The translations under genes were made by a program, and so were the position numbers. Positions 6,936 through 13,967 of a stretch of DNA of 39,903 nucleotides are shown in pieces. Numbering within the stretch: the stretch's first letter is position 1; each line of letters opens with the position of its first letter. The stretch comes from CAYUWH01 sp964448615 (lineage in GTDB: Bacteria > Patescibacteriota > Gracilibacteria > Peribacterales > Peribacteraceae): NCBI GenBank assembly GCA_964448615.1, contig CAYUWH010000012.1:1-39903 (forward strand), given 5' to 3'. The notes beneath the pieces were generated by a model. It saw only the letters and a list, made by a program, of their open reading frames with translations, was not told the DNA's origin and made no database searches.

Positions 6936-7806
6936 ACGGCATTCATTTACGGCTGCCCAAGTCGAAACGGTTACCAATCGTCTTGGCATGCGTGCAGAAA
7001 GGATTATTCCCTCCCGGCGTGGATCGGCAATCGTTGCCATGACAGGAGCAGAACGCAGTGTGCTGAAGATTGCAGATCTGACATGCGCTGAGACCGAGCA
7101 ACTGATCGTGCCTTCGCGCTCGAAAGGTATTGAAAACGAGGCCAGGATTCTCCTGACTCTGAAGCATGGTATTGCGCCGATGCTGCGTACCTACGAGAGA
7201 GACGAGGCCGCAGGTTTCGTTTTCTCCGCGACCGAATTCGTCGATGGCGTGTCTGCTGATTATCGCCTGGTGCAGGGACAAGACCAATTTTTGGGAACAG
7301 TGCATCTTCTGCAATCTATTGCCCAACTTCATGCGGAGAAGATCATTCATGGAGACATCCAGCCTTCCAATATTCTCTGGCTTTCGGGTGACCATACACA
7401 AGTACGGCTCGTGGATTTCGAACTCTCCAAGCGGACGGATGAACCAGTCATTTCCAAACCCGGTCTCTATCACTTTCTCTCGCCCGAAGCAGCGGAGCAA
7501 GTGCTGAGCACAGAAGAATGTATTGTCGACATTGCCGAAGAAACGTTCGCAGCGGCAGCGACAATCCTGGCACTTCTTAAGGGCGCAGCGACACCATTGG
7601 AATACTCGGCTACTGCTTCGGGGAGAAAAGACCGACTGCGGGAGATTATGAAGGCTGGTTACACCGAAAAAGGGGCAGTATCGGATGCGATTGGCTTAAG
7701 CAGGCGACTCATTCATGTACTTGTCAGTCCGAGGGACGTAAGGCCGAAAACGTCACTGGAACTCCTCGAATTCCTCAGGCCTGCACTGGGCGAAAGTCTA
7801 CAATAG
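6928..7806 (+). CDS. Atypical protein kinase-like (HGD type) phosphotransferase
   Basis: 292 residues from the ATG at 6928, which lies inside the end of the GHMP gene (ATG-GC-TGA overlap). The kinase fold is readable: an LKIAD strand with probable ATP-binding K47, a helix C glutamate near E71, catalytic loop HGDIQPSNIL at 141-150 (D143, N148) and a metal-binding DFE at 163-165 in place of DFG. HGD loops are typical of Bud32, lanthionine-synthetase-type and aminoglycoside/choline kinase-like enzymes. The N-terminal glycine loop is weak. Coupling to the GHMP gene suggests that the two act on one small molecule or one protein. The substrate cannot be told. Confidence 0.75.
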   Translation: MAERHSFTAAQVETVTNRLGMRAERIIPSRRGSAIVAMTGAERSVLKIADLTCAETEQLIVPSRSKGIENEARILLTLKHGIAPMLRTYERDEAAGFVFSATEFVDGVSADYRLVQGQDQFLGTVHLLQSIAQLHAEKIIHGDIQPSNILWLSGDHTQVRLVDFELSKRTDEPVISKPGLYHFLSPEAAEQVLSTEECIVDIAEETFAAAATILALLKGAATPLEYSATASGRKDRLREIMKAGYTEKGAVSDAIGLSRRLIHVLVSPRDVRPKTSLELLEFLRPALGESLQ

Positions 7807-8379
7807 GATGCCGCGTGCATTTAAGGCAGATATAAGATCGTGCATGACTTTCTCCACTGGTTGAGAGGAGTCCAGGCTGATATCGGCCTGTTCCATGATT
7901 TTTGTAACATGAGATCCGAAGGGATCGGGCGAATCGTACTCGGCCTCTTCCTCTCGTTGAAATATCTCAGGCGTCAATCCTGCGGCAGGTTTCCTGTGTA
8001 TCGCCCGGGCAAAACGTTCCTGGAAAGAACACTGGAGCGCGATGACGAGTCCACCTGCTGCCCGTAAGCGCAGCGCGTCATGCTGGTTCCGCAAATTCTC
8101 AAAACAAATCCTTTTCTCTGGCTCCAATTCGAGGAGGCGCAAAATATATGCAGCCATGGCATCGAGCCCGTGGATCTTCCTCCACTGACGATGGTATACG
8201 TCGAAATCACTTCTCGTAGCGAGAACCGGTCGATTGTTCTCATCGAGATCGGTAGCAACCGATCGCTTCAATATCTCGCTCCCACTGATGCGCTCGAAAG
8301 CATAGCGGTGTGCCAATTCCATCGCGAATGTCGTCTTCCCGGAAGCAGGATGGCCAGTGAGAGCGAGGAGATGCGCCAT
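7798..8379 (-). CDS. P-loop NTPase, nucleoside/dephospho-CoA kinase-like
   Basis: A 193-residue kinase-like P-loop protein. Walker A is TGHPASGKTT at residues 8-17. The remaining pattern (RISGSEILKR after the P-loop, a basic lid region FARAIHRKPAAGLTPEIF, a C-terminal helix) resembles dephospho-CoA kinase, adenylate kinase and UPF0200-type proteins. The phosphate acceptor is not identifiable. It is the last gene of a leftward NUDIX-HAD-HAD-kinase run, 11 nt after the HAD gene, and its end overlaps the convergent kinase gene by 9 nt. Confidence 0.75.
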   Translation of the reverse strand: MAHLLALTGHPASGKTTFAMELAHRYAFERISGSEILKRSVATDLDENNRPVLATRSDFDVYHRQWRKIHGLDAMAAYILRLLELEPEKRICFENLRNQHDALRLRAAGGLVIALQCSFQERFARAIHRKPAAGLTPEIFQREEEAEYDSPDPFGSHVTKIMEQADISLDSSQPVEKVMHDLISALNARGILL

Positions 8380-8390
8380 AAAAGCAATAC

Positions 8391-9032
8391 TTATTCACGG
8401 ATGTGATCGCTCAGGAGTCCCAAGTGCTCAATGACGATATCCGCCTGCTCTCGCAAAAGCGGATCTGCATGGGGTTCGTGTACGAGGCAGCTCGTCATGT
8501 GGGCCGCTTTTGCCGCGAGAATGTCCATACTCTGATCTCCTACGTACATACATTTTTCAGGCGTGAGTCCAAGCGTTTCACTGGCGAGCAGCAGACCATG
8601 AGGGTGAGGCTTTGCAAAACCGCCCACTCGATCCACCGTGATGATGGTACCGACAAGTTGGGAAATGCCGAGGCGAGTATCCAGGATGGGGAGGTAATGC
8701 TTGTAAGAACCCGTCACGATTGCAGTAGGCTTCGCAATATCTTGCAGCGATTCCAAGGTCTCCCGTGCATGCGGCTTCCAATCACAACTTTCCAGTAAAT
8801 GCATATGGGTTTGCTCTCGGGCCTTACGGATGTCAGCCTCCGCCGCCTGCTGGATGCCAACATATGCCAAAGCACTGGGGAGCCGGAGAGCGTTTTGCCA
8901 AATGTGGAGAAACTGCTCCTCGGAAAGATCGACGCCGTAAGGCGCGAAACTCTCTTTATAGGCCTGTTTCCAAATCGGCACGGTATCAACCAGCGTACCG
9001 TCCAAATCAAAGAATATTCCTTCAAATCGCAT
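8391..9032 (-). CDS. HAD superfamily hydrolase (phosphoglycolate phosphatase-like)
   Basis: A 213-residue HAD subfamily IA phosphatase. Motif I FFDLDGTLVDT carries the nucleophile Asp and acid/base Asp, motif II is TAIVTGSYKH, motif III is AKPHPHG, and motif IV is MYVGDQSMDI. The alpha-helical cap lies between motifs I and II, as in Gph, beta-phosphoglucomutase and pyrophosphatase PpaX. The ATG at 9032 is preferred over 9047 because TATAGT stands 6 nt in front of it. It is followed by the P-loop kinase after 11 nt. Substrate not determined; a sugar or nucleotide monophosphate is likely. Confidence 0.88.
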   Translation of the reverse strand: MRFEGIFFDLDGTLVDTVPIWKQAYKESFAPYGVDLSEEQFLHIWQNALRLPSALAYVGIQQAAEADIRKAREQTHMHLLESCDWKPHARETLESLQDIAKPTAIVTGSYKHYLPILDTRLGISQLVGTIITVDRVGGFAKPHPHGLLLASETLGLTPEKCMYVGDQSMDILAAKAAHMTSCLVHEPHADPLLREQADIVIEHLGLLSDHIRE

Positions 9033-9038
9033 ATTGAT

Positions 9039-9066
9039 ACTATACAATATTTTAATTGCATTACAA
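9039..9066 (-). promoter_or_regulatory. Promoter of the HAD gene at 9032
   Basis: On the minus strand, -35 TTGTAA (9061-9066), a 16-nt AT-rich spacer and -10 TATAGT (9039-9044), then 6 nt to the ATG. This gives the HAD-kinase pair its own start and implies a leaderless mRNA. Confidence 0.55.
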
Positions 9067-9079
9067 CTACCAATCTGGC

Positions 9080-9679
9080 TTAATGCAATTCAGGAAAGTA
9101 TCCTCTCATCTTCGTCAGGAAATCCTTATCATCGATGAATTGATGAGCCGTGAAGCCGAATTCCTGTGCAGCCTGCACGTTCTTCTCCATATCATCCCAG
9201 AAAAGAATGCGGGCCGGATCTTCCTCAGGGATGTGCTCGAAGACCGTTGCGAAGAATTCACGGGAAGGTTTCACATGGCCAACATGCGAGGATGCATGCA
9301 GTGCCGTGAAGAGGTCGCCGTATCCCATCTCCCTGTGCATGTATTCCGCGCGGAGCTTCTCCTGATTCGTCGCCAGATGTATAGGCACTCCGAGGCTACG
9401 AAGCTGTTGCACGGTCTTCCGGACGGTCTCATTGACCTTGCTGCCTTGCTGGAACCAGTACGCAAGCAGCTCATCAACTGTGCCCCGCCAGCCCCACGCA
9501 TCGAGGTGGCCACTCAATTGTTCCCGTAGATCAGCCTTCCCGATGAGGCAGGCAGGAAACACATCGCGGAAGAAGGGAGCGATGCGCTCGGAAGGGATGC
9601 CGAAATCCTCCTCCAAGCTGAAGAGTCTGCCATCGTTCATTACGCCGTCGGCATCGAGGATGACCGTACTGAGTGTCAT
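9080..9679 (-). CDS. HAD superfamily hydrolase (YihX-like)
   Basis: A second HAD-IA phosphatase, about 199 residues from the ATG at 9679. Motif I is ILDADGVMNDG (DxD present), motif II IHLATNQEK, motif III HVGHVKPSREFF and motif IV ILFWDDMEKNVQAA, the last typical of YihX/epoxide-hydrolase-N-type HADs acting on sugar phosphates. It is only distantly similar to the neighbouring HAD. TACACT lies 6 nt before the ATG. It sits 19 nt after the NUDIX gene and 47 nt before the next HAD. Confidence 0.87.
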   Translation of the reverse strand: MTLSTVILDADGVMNDGRLFSLEEDFGIPSERIAPFFRDVFPACLIGKADLREQLSGHLDAWGWRGTVDELLAYWFQQGSKVNETVRKTVQQLRSLGVPIHLATNQEKLRAEYMHREMGYGDLFTALHASSHVGHVKPSREFFATVFEHIPEEDPARILFWDDMEKNVQAAQEFGFTAHQFIDDKDFLTKMRGYFPELH

Positions 9680-9685
9680 GCAGAC

Positions 9686-9691
9686 AGTGTA
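9686..9691 (-). promoter_or_regulatory. Probable -10 box of the HAD gene at 9679
   Basis: Minus-strand TACACT, 6 nt before the ATG, with no recognisable -35. It fits the recurring leaderless spacing. Confidence 0.4.
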
Positions 9692-9698
9692 GTGCACT

Positions 9699-10178
9699 TC
9701 AAGAAGTTCTTCCGATCCTAAGCTGTGTGAGGCAATCTTCCAGACTCTGTTCCATCTTCGGTGTCAGGAGCAATGCATCGGTACGCTCGGTGGGATACCA
9801 CAAAAACTGAGAGTGCTCCTCCGGATTCAGGACAATCGAGAAAGAAGTGGGCTTCACGAGGACATTGAACTGCCTGACCAGCTCTCCGGTGCCGTTGCGA
9901 TAGTCGAAGCCTCCTGCGAATGCCAACACGTTAGCGATATCCAGCCCCGTCTCTTCTTTCGTTTCGCGGTACAGGGCATCGAAGAGGGATTCGCCCTCTT
10001 CCACGCCCCCACCGGGCATCTCTGCATAGCCAGGGAGAAACGACTCATGCGCAGCGCGGATCAGCACCAGCAGCTGATTGTCCCCCACGATGGCGGCACC
10101 GACGGCAAATGCATGAATGCCTTCCTGTTTTGCAGCTAAAAGCAGCTCTTGGGCCTGCTTCTGGAGGTTGGCATTCAT
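9699..10178 (-). CDS. NUDIX hydrolase
   Basis: A 159-residue NUDIX enzyme that hydrolyses a nucleoside diphosphate linked to another group. The NUDIX box starts at GGGVEEGESL and contains REtkEEtGL, matching GX5EX7REUXEEXGU. The preceding PGYAEMPGG strand fits. The ATG at 10178 is chosen because TACCCT lies 6 nt upstream; the open frame extends further to 10568 but that part overlaps the divergent MBL gene. First gene of the leftward NUDIX-HAD-HAD-kinase run. Substrate unknown; oxidised nucleotides or sugar nucleotides are possible. Confidence 0.9.
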   Translation of the reverse strand: MNANLQKQAQELLLAAKQEGIHAFAVGAAIVGDNQLLVLIRAAHESFLPGYAEMPGGGVEEGESLFDALYRETKEETGLDIANVLAFAGGFDYRNGTGELVRQFNVLVKPTSFSIVLNPEEHSQFLWYPTERTDALLLTPKMEQSLEDCLTQLRIGRTS

Positions 10179-10184
10179 ACGTCT

Positions 10185-10190
10185 AGGGTA
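10185..10190 (-). promoter_or_regulatory. Probable -10 box of the NUDIX gene
   Basis: Minus-strand TACCCT, exactly 6 nt before the ATG at 10178. The -35 is not obvious. Confidence 0.35.
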
Positions 10191-10254
10191 CCATTTTCTC
10201 GCTTTTCGGACACTCAAGAGGCAATCACTCATAGTTGGTGTGCTCTTTTCCCGG

Positions 10255-10260
10255 TATCCT
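10255..10260 (+). promoter_or_regulatory. Probable -10 box of the MBL-fold gene
   Basis: TATCCT followed by 8 nt and the ATG at 10269. It lies in the 90-nt divergent gap between the NUDIX and MBL genes. Confidence 0.35.
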
Positions 10261-10268
10261 TCATCGCA

Positions 10269-11093
10269 ATGCGCATTACCCTCCTCGGCTCCGGCGACAC
10301 ACTCGGCGTTCCTGTCATGGGAGCTCTGGCACAACCTGACACAACGGCAGATACCAGGAACAAACGGACCCGCTTCGGCATCCTCATCGAGCATGCGGGG
10401 AGGAAGCTGCTCATCGATGCGAATCCCGATCTCAAATGGCAATGCCTGGAACAAGGTTTCGCGTTGAGCGAAGTAGATGCAGTGCTCATCACCCATACCC
10501 ACTTCGATCATGTGAATGGCCTCTCGGAGTTCTGGCAGCGCCGTGAGGTGCCGACAAAGGTCTACCATCCTGCCGATCCACTCTCACAAAAGAACGTCGA
10601 GTACTTCCACTATCTGAAGCGGGAAAAGGTGCTGCATTTTCTTCCATACACCCCTTATGAGTCGATCACGCTCTGGAATGAATTGACCACAGTCCCGTTG
10701 GAGATGAACCATAACTTCCCTTGTCACGGCTTTCTCCTCGAAGCGGAGGGAAAGAGGGTGGGTATCCTCACGGATACGCGGGTGGATCTTTCGGTGAAGA
10801 CGATGGAGCAATTGCAAGAATGTGATCTGCTCTTCGTCGATGCATTCTCCGAGAACCTGGACCAGGTGTGCCGTCTCTACGACGAGATGCGCGAATCGGT
10901 TCCTGACCCCTTGGAAGCTCACTGGTTCCACATGACCATCGAGGAAACCCGCTCATTGCAGCGACAATTGAAAGCAAAAACAACATGCACCGTCCACATG
11001 AGCCATCTCATGAGCACACATGAAGAGTTGGTGCGGAAGTATCAGACGGAGGATTTCCTGATCGGCTTTGATGGAATGGAGTGGTCACTCTAA
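10269..11093 (+). CDS. MBL-fold metallohydrolase, PhnP-like
   Basis: A 274-residue metallo-beta-lactamase fold hydrolase. It has the PhnP/PqqB/RNase Z-type opening GSGDTLGVPV and the di-metal motif THTHFDHVNGL (residues 75-85). Later metal ligands are probable in LEMNHNFPCHG, ILTDTRVD and CTVHMSHL. PhnP-like enzymes cleave cyclic phosphate or other phosphodiesters; substrate here unknown. The ATG at 10269 is chosen because the glycine strand begins at once. It is divergent from the NUDIX gene and its 3' end overlaps the convergent second NUDIX gene by 9 nt. Confidence 0.85.
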   Translation: MRITLLGSGDTLGVPVMGALAQPDTTADTRNKRTRFGILIEHAGRKLLIDANPDLKWQCLEQGFALSEVDAVLITHTHFDHVNGLSEFWQRREVPTKVYHPADPLSQKNVEYFHYLKREKVLHFLPYTPYESITLWNELTTVPLEMNHNFPCHGFLLEAEGKRVGILTDTRVDLSVKTMEQLQECDLLFVDAFSENLDQVCRLYDEMRESVPDPLEAHWFHMTIEETRSLQRQLKAKTTCTVHMSHLMSTHEELVRKYQTEDFLIGFDGMEWSL

Positions 11094-11522
11094 ACCATTC
11101 GTATTTGAGCGCATAACAGCATCACGGATTTTCTGAGGATGCAGAGGAAGAGTAGAGAGCCGTTCCAGCGCGATCCATTCGGGGTTGTAGGTCTGATCTG
11201 CTTTCGAGAATTCCGCGCCCTTTCCGGTGCCAAGCATGCCACCGATCACCTTCGCAACGAAAAACTGCTCTGTCACCTCGGATCCTTGCATGGCATGCGT
11301 CAGCGACAAGAACGGTCTCAGAATCTCTATCTCGATGCCCAGTTCCTCCCTCGCTTCGCGCATCGCGGCTTGCTCAGGTGTTTCCCTTGCCTCCACGCCA
11401 CCACCGGGGAAGACCCAGTACGGCTCCGCGTCATTCTTTTGACGACGGATGAGGAGAATGCGGCCGCTTTGCAGGATGATGAGCCTGCTACGTGTAGGCA
11501 GAGTATCGCTCATGGAATTCAT
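11085..11522 (-). CDS. NUDIX hydrolase
   Basis: A 145-residue NUDIX protein. The box runs from GGGVEARETPEQAAMREA into REELGIE, with the REUXEEXGU residues present, after the typical YWVFPGG strand. The start at 11522 is supported by an ATGA overlap with the stop of the upstream GNAT gene, so the two are co-translated. A downstream ATG at 11513 is an alternative. It is more like 8-oxo-dGTP/ADP-ribose type NUDIX proteins than the NUDIX at 9699, but the substrate is not provable. Confidence 0.9.
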   Translation of the reverse strand: MNSMSDTLPTRSRLIILQSGRILLIRRQKNDAEPYWVFPGGGVEARETPEQAAMREAREELGIEIEILRPFLSLTHAMQGSEVTEQFFVAKVIGGMLGTGKGAEFSKADQTYNPEWIALERLSTLPLHPQKIRDAVMRSNTNGLE

Positions 11523-12073
11523 GCAGTACGCTGTCGTTCCCACTCCTCTCGCGTCAGACAGTACTCTTCTGATTTCACGGGAACCCCTCTCTTCACGACA
11601 CGTTCTATGGTATGGCCCGTGTGCTTCATGCCGATTTTCTTCAGCACATTACCGCTGGCTGTGTTCCAATCGTGATGGGAAGTAAGGATGGTGTCAGCCT
11701 GTAACTCTTCGAATGCAAAGCGCAGTACCTCAACAGAGGCTTCTGTTGCGTAGCCTTTCTTCTGCTCTCGTGGGTGAATGAAGTAGCCAAGACCCCACGT
11801 ATTGCCAGGCTGCCCTCGATCACGCTTGAGCTCGATGCGTCCAATGAAGCACTTATCGTCTTTTCCCTCAATCGTCCAAATATACTTCTCGCCCTTCTCC
11901 CATTCTTGGAGTGCCTCCTCAGTGAAGGCATGCATCTCCTCTTCGCTCTGTGGCGGATCCCAGCTCATACTATCCGTGAAGCCAGGCGTATGGGCCGCTT
12001 CCCAGACATGCGGCAGATCATCTCGCGAGAGACGGCGCAGGATGCAACGCTTGGTAGAAAGAATGAGATTCAT
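11519..12073 (-). CDS. GNAT N-acetyltransferase, RimJ/RimL-like
   Basis: A 184-residue GNAT resembling ribosomal-protein or aminoglycoside acetyltransferases of the RimJ/RimL group: the N-terminus STKRCILRRLSRDDL, the FIGRIELKRD strand, the acetyl-CoA loop REQKKGYATEA and the late NTASGNVLKKIGM motif. Its stop overlaps the downstream NUDIX start (ATGA). TACTAA, a near -10, lies 6 nt before the ATG. Substrate unknown. Confidence 0.88.
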   Translation of the reverse strand: MNLILSTKRCILRRLSRDDLPHVWEAAHTPGFTDSMSWDPPQSEEEMHAFTEEALQEWEKGEKYIWTIEGKDDKCFIGRIELKRDRGQPGNTWGLGYFIHPREQKKGYATEASVEVLRFAFEELQADTILTSHHDWNTASGNVLKKIGMKHTGHTIERVVKRGVPVKSEEYCLTREEWERQRTA

Positions 12074-12290
12074 TGCTACTTAGTAAGCTTCCATAGAAAT
12101 GATACAGTTGTGGAGCATATACCAAAAACCTCTTTGGATAGCACTAAAACCACATCTGAAATATGCTTTGATTGCTTCAAAACGCTATTTGGCTTGATTT
12201 GCGTGGATTTTCGATGATTTTGTATATTTCAAACGACATTTTCGTCGTATACTGTACCTAGCTCATCTACCACGCGTAGAAGGAGTTACG

Positions 12291-12317
12291 AAACCGTCCG
12301 AGTCATCGGGCGGTTTT
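12291..12317. terminator. Bidirectional intrinsic-terminator-like hairpin
   Basis: The arms CCGTCCGA and TCGGGCGG form an 8-bp stem around a GTCA loop, with AAA before and TTTT after. The T-run is better on the plus strand. On the minus strand it would end the DUF3800 operon; the last codons and stop of the 12303-12806 gene lie inside the stem. Confidence 0.65.
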
Positions 12318-12806
12318 AGCAATGTAATCATTGTAGCGCTTTTCAAGCTTCTTCCGTCGGTGCTCCTGCTCAATGTAGAAGGCAGTCCAGGGGAGAATGT
12401 AGGATCCTCGATGCGCAAGTACCACGAGATATTCCCAGTTGCCATAGCACAGATGCACACGAGTTTCGCTCCCTCTCTTTTCCTCCCACATTTTGACATT
12501 GCTATCAGAGGAGCTTTCGATGATCGGCTTGATCCAACGGATGCGCTCACAACGACGCATATCAGGTAAGCGTGAAGTTTCCTCCTCGCCCTCGCTGATA
12601 AAATGCCAAAACGTTGCCTCTTTGCCTTGAATCATAGGGTGACGCTTCAGTGCAAGTCTGACGCCGTTGAAACGTGGTGGAGCGGTTATGAAATCCTGTA
12701 CGAAGTAGCCATACAGAGCATTCAGATAATCCTCCCACTTACCGTGATAGTCTTCCAGCAACACGAGATCGGGCAAACGCAGCATTAGTCTTCCGAGGGA
12801 TGCCAT
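12303..12806 (-). CDS. Unknown partner of DUF3800 gene (possible nuclease toxin)
   Basis: A 167-residue soluble protein, not assigned to a named family. Segments such as CYGNWEYLVVLAHRGSYIL and PWTAFYIEQEHRR read like the C-terminal strands of BECR-fold (RelE/EndoU-like) RNases, where a late Thr-Ala-Phe/Tyr strand follows a hydrophobic strand. This is a weak structural guess. Its ATG overlaps the end of the DUF3800 gene by 22 nt, so the two form one translational unit. Its stop codon is inside a terminator hairpin. As an accessory pair near a mobile unit, a defence or toxin role is possible but unproven. Confidence 0.65.
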   Translation of the reverse strand: MASLGRLMLRLPDLVLLEDYHGKWEDYLNALYGYFVQDFITAPPRFNGVRLALKRHPMIQGKEATFWHFISEGEEETSRLPDMRRCERIRWIKPIIESSSDSNVKMWEEKRGSETRVHLCYGNWEYLVVLAHRGSYILPWTAFYIEQEHRRKKLEKRYNDYIAKTAR

Positions 12807-13489
12807 ATAAAGATGTTTGCCTTTTCTTCACGGTATAGCGTTGTCCTTTCGAGCGAATAGCCCGAACGCTGCTGAATGCGCTTGATGATGTTCCATTTTG
12901 CCTCACTCTTAGTCTCTCCTCTGTGCAAAGAACTTACGGCGCCAATAAGGATGTCGGCCAATTGGAGGATTTCAATGTCATGCGAGCGTACGATCTGTAC
13001 CCTCTCAATGATTTTTTTATCGAAATCATAGAGGGTATTGCAGAGCACATCGTGTAGCTTCGATACCTTCATGCCCCCACGACTGTCCTTGATGTCGAGG
13101 TAAATCCTGTATTTATCATTTGGATCGAAGATAACTTTCAGAAGGTTGAAGTACATCTTGTAGTACCAGTCATCATGGCTTTGATTGAATTTGCTATGAG
13201 CAAGTTTTGATTTATCGGGGATAACCAAACACCGAAAGTGAAAGTCGTCATCATCGAAAAAATAATCCACCAGGTTGCGGTAGAACGCCTCTTTTCCAGG
13301 AGAAATCTTTGTCCATTTCGCTTCAAAATTGCGCTTCAACCCATGCTGCTCTTTGATCTCTCGAAGACGAATCGATGCTTGTTTGACTTTATCCATCGGT
13401 AGCCAAACGGCGCCTAGTACCATTGCCTTCTTCTTGTCCGATTCTAAGTGGCAACTTTCATCACAGTAGATGTTGAATATTTGGCTCAT
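12785..13489 (-). CDS. DUF3800 domain protein
   Basis: About 234 residues with DUF3800 features: IYCDES near the N-terminus, the hydrophobic AMVLGAVWLP strand, acidic residues in YLDIKDSRGG, and the C-terminal EILQLADILIGAV with its conserved Asp. DUF3800 is placed with RNase H-like folds, and its members are often found in mobile or defence contexts; activity is undefined. The ATG at 13489 is preferred to 13495: TAAACT stands 6 nt upstream of it, and it also overlaps the stop of the upstream remnant (ATGA). Followed with overlap by an unknown 167-residue protein. Confidence 0.82.
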   Translation of the reverse strand: MSQIFNIYCDESCHLESDKKKAMVLGAVWLPMDKVKQASIRLREIKEQHGLKRNFEAKWTKISPGKEAFYRNLVDYFFDDDDFHFRCLVIPDKSKLAHSKFNQSHDDWYYKMYFNLLKVIFDPNDKYRIYLDIKDSRGGMKVSKLHDVLCNTLYDFDKKIIERVQIVRSHDIEILQLADILIGAVSSLHRGETKSEAKWNIIKRIQQRSGYSLERTTLYREEKANIFIWHPSED

Positions 13490-13923
13490 GTGCATAGTTT
13501 AGGGGCATTCCACGTCATGCGAAAGCGATCAGAAGTAGGAAGGAGCCATATCAGCCAACGCTTATCTGTGTTGCTGCCTTCGGCCATTGCGTGCGTATCA
13601 TCGAAGATAGGCGCAGAGCCCTTAGCGATACCGTTGCTGAGCGTGTAACTGTCAGCATCAGTGAAAGAAGACGCAAAGGAGAACGTGAAGCCCACGTTCG
13701 TTGCATCCCTAGCGCGAGTGCGGAAGAGGGAGCCGCCAAGGTCTTCCATACCAAGACGGATTTCGCGGTACGTCTATTCGATGGCACTTTCGTGTCATTT
13801 TTTGAAAATCCGATAATCTTGAATCATGCGTAAACCCCTTCTCTTCGCAGAGAAAATGCCCTTTCGAGCATTGAATAAGTCTCGACAATCTCGGTTCGAG
13901 CATCGTACAGTTTCGTCCACCAT
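13486..13923 (-). pseudogene. Decayed gene or remnant upstream of DUF3800
   Basis: This stretch holds no convincing intact gene. In one minus-strand frame it reads as a 42-residue piece (ATG at 13923, stop at 13795), six residues, a second stop at 13774, then a piece containing an 87-residue ORF from ATG 13749 to a stop at 13486. The last piece has protein-like composition (Thr/Ser/Phe/Asp rich, ending DKRWLIWLLP and then PKLCT) and no family I recognise. Two in-frame stops in a shared frame suggest an old gene broken by point mutation. Its final stop overlaps the DUF3800 ATG. It could also be non-coding filler. Confidence 0.35.
13890..13923 (+). other. tRNA-Val 3'-end-like scrap
   Basis: Contains CTCGGTTCGAG (13890-13900) and TCGTCCACCAT (13913-13923). 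Both 11-mers occur in the same order at the 3' end of the intact tRNA-Val (735-745 and 753-763), with 12 instead of 7 nt between them. No T-stem or acceptor pairing survives, so it is not a tRNA gene. It could be an old attachment-site relic. Confidence 0.35.
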
Positions 13924-13924
13924 C

Positions 13925-13955
13925 AAAATCGCTCCCCAGCGAGTGCGGGGGAGCG
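13925..13955 (-). terminator. Intrinsic terminator after the 13968-14429 gene
   Basis: The stem CGCTCCCC/GGGGAGCG (8 bp, 10-nt loop) is followed on the minus strand by ATTTTG. It lies 13 nt after the stop of the small membrane-anchored protein gene and so fits as its terminator. Confidence 0.55.
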
Positions 13956-13967
13956 GACGTTCTATCA

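Noticed and set aside
13841..13923. A second tRNA gene ending in CCA
   Set aside because: TTCGAG and GTCCACCA are present, but there is no complementary acceptor strand upstream and the T-stem does not pair.
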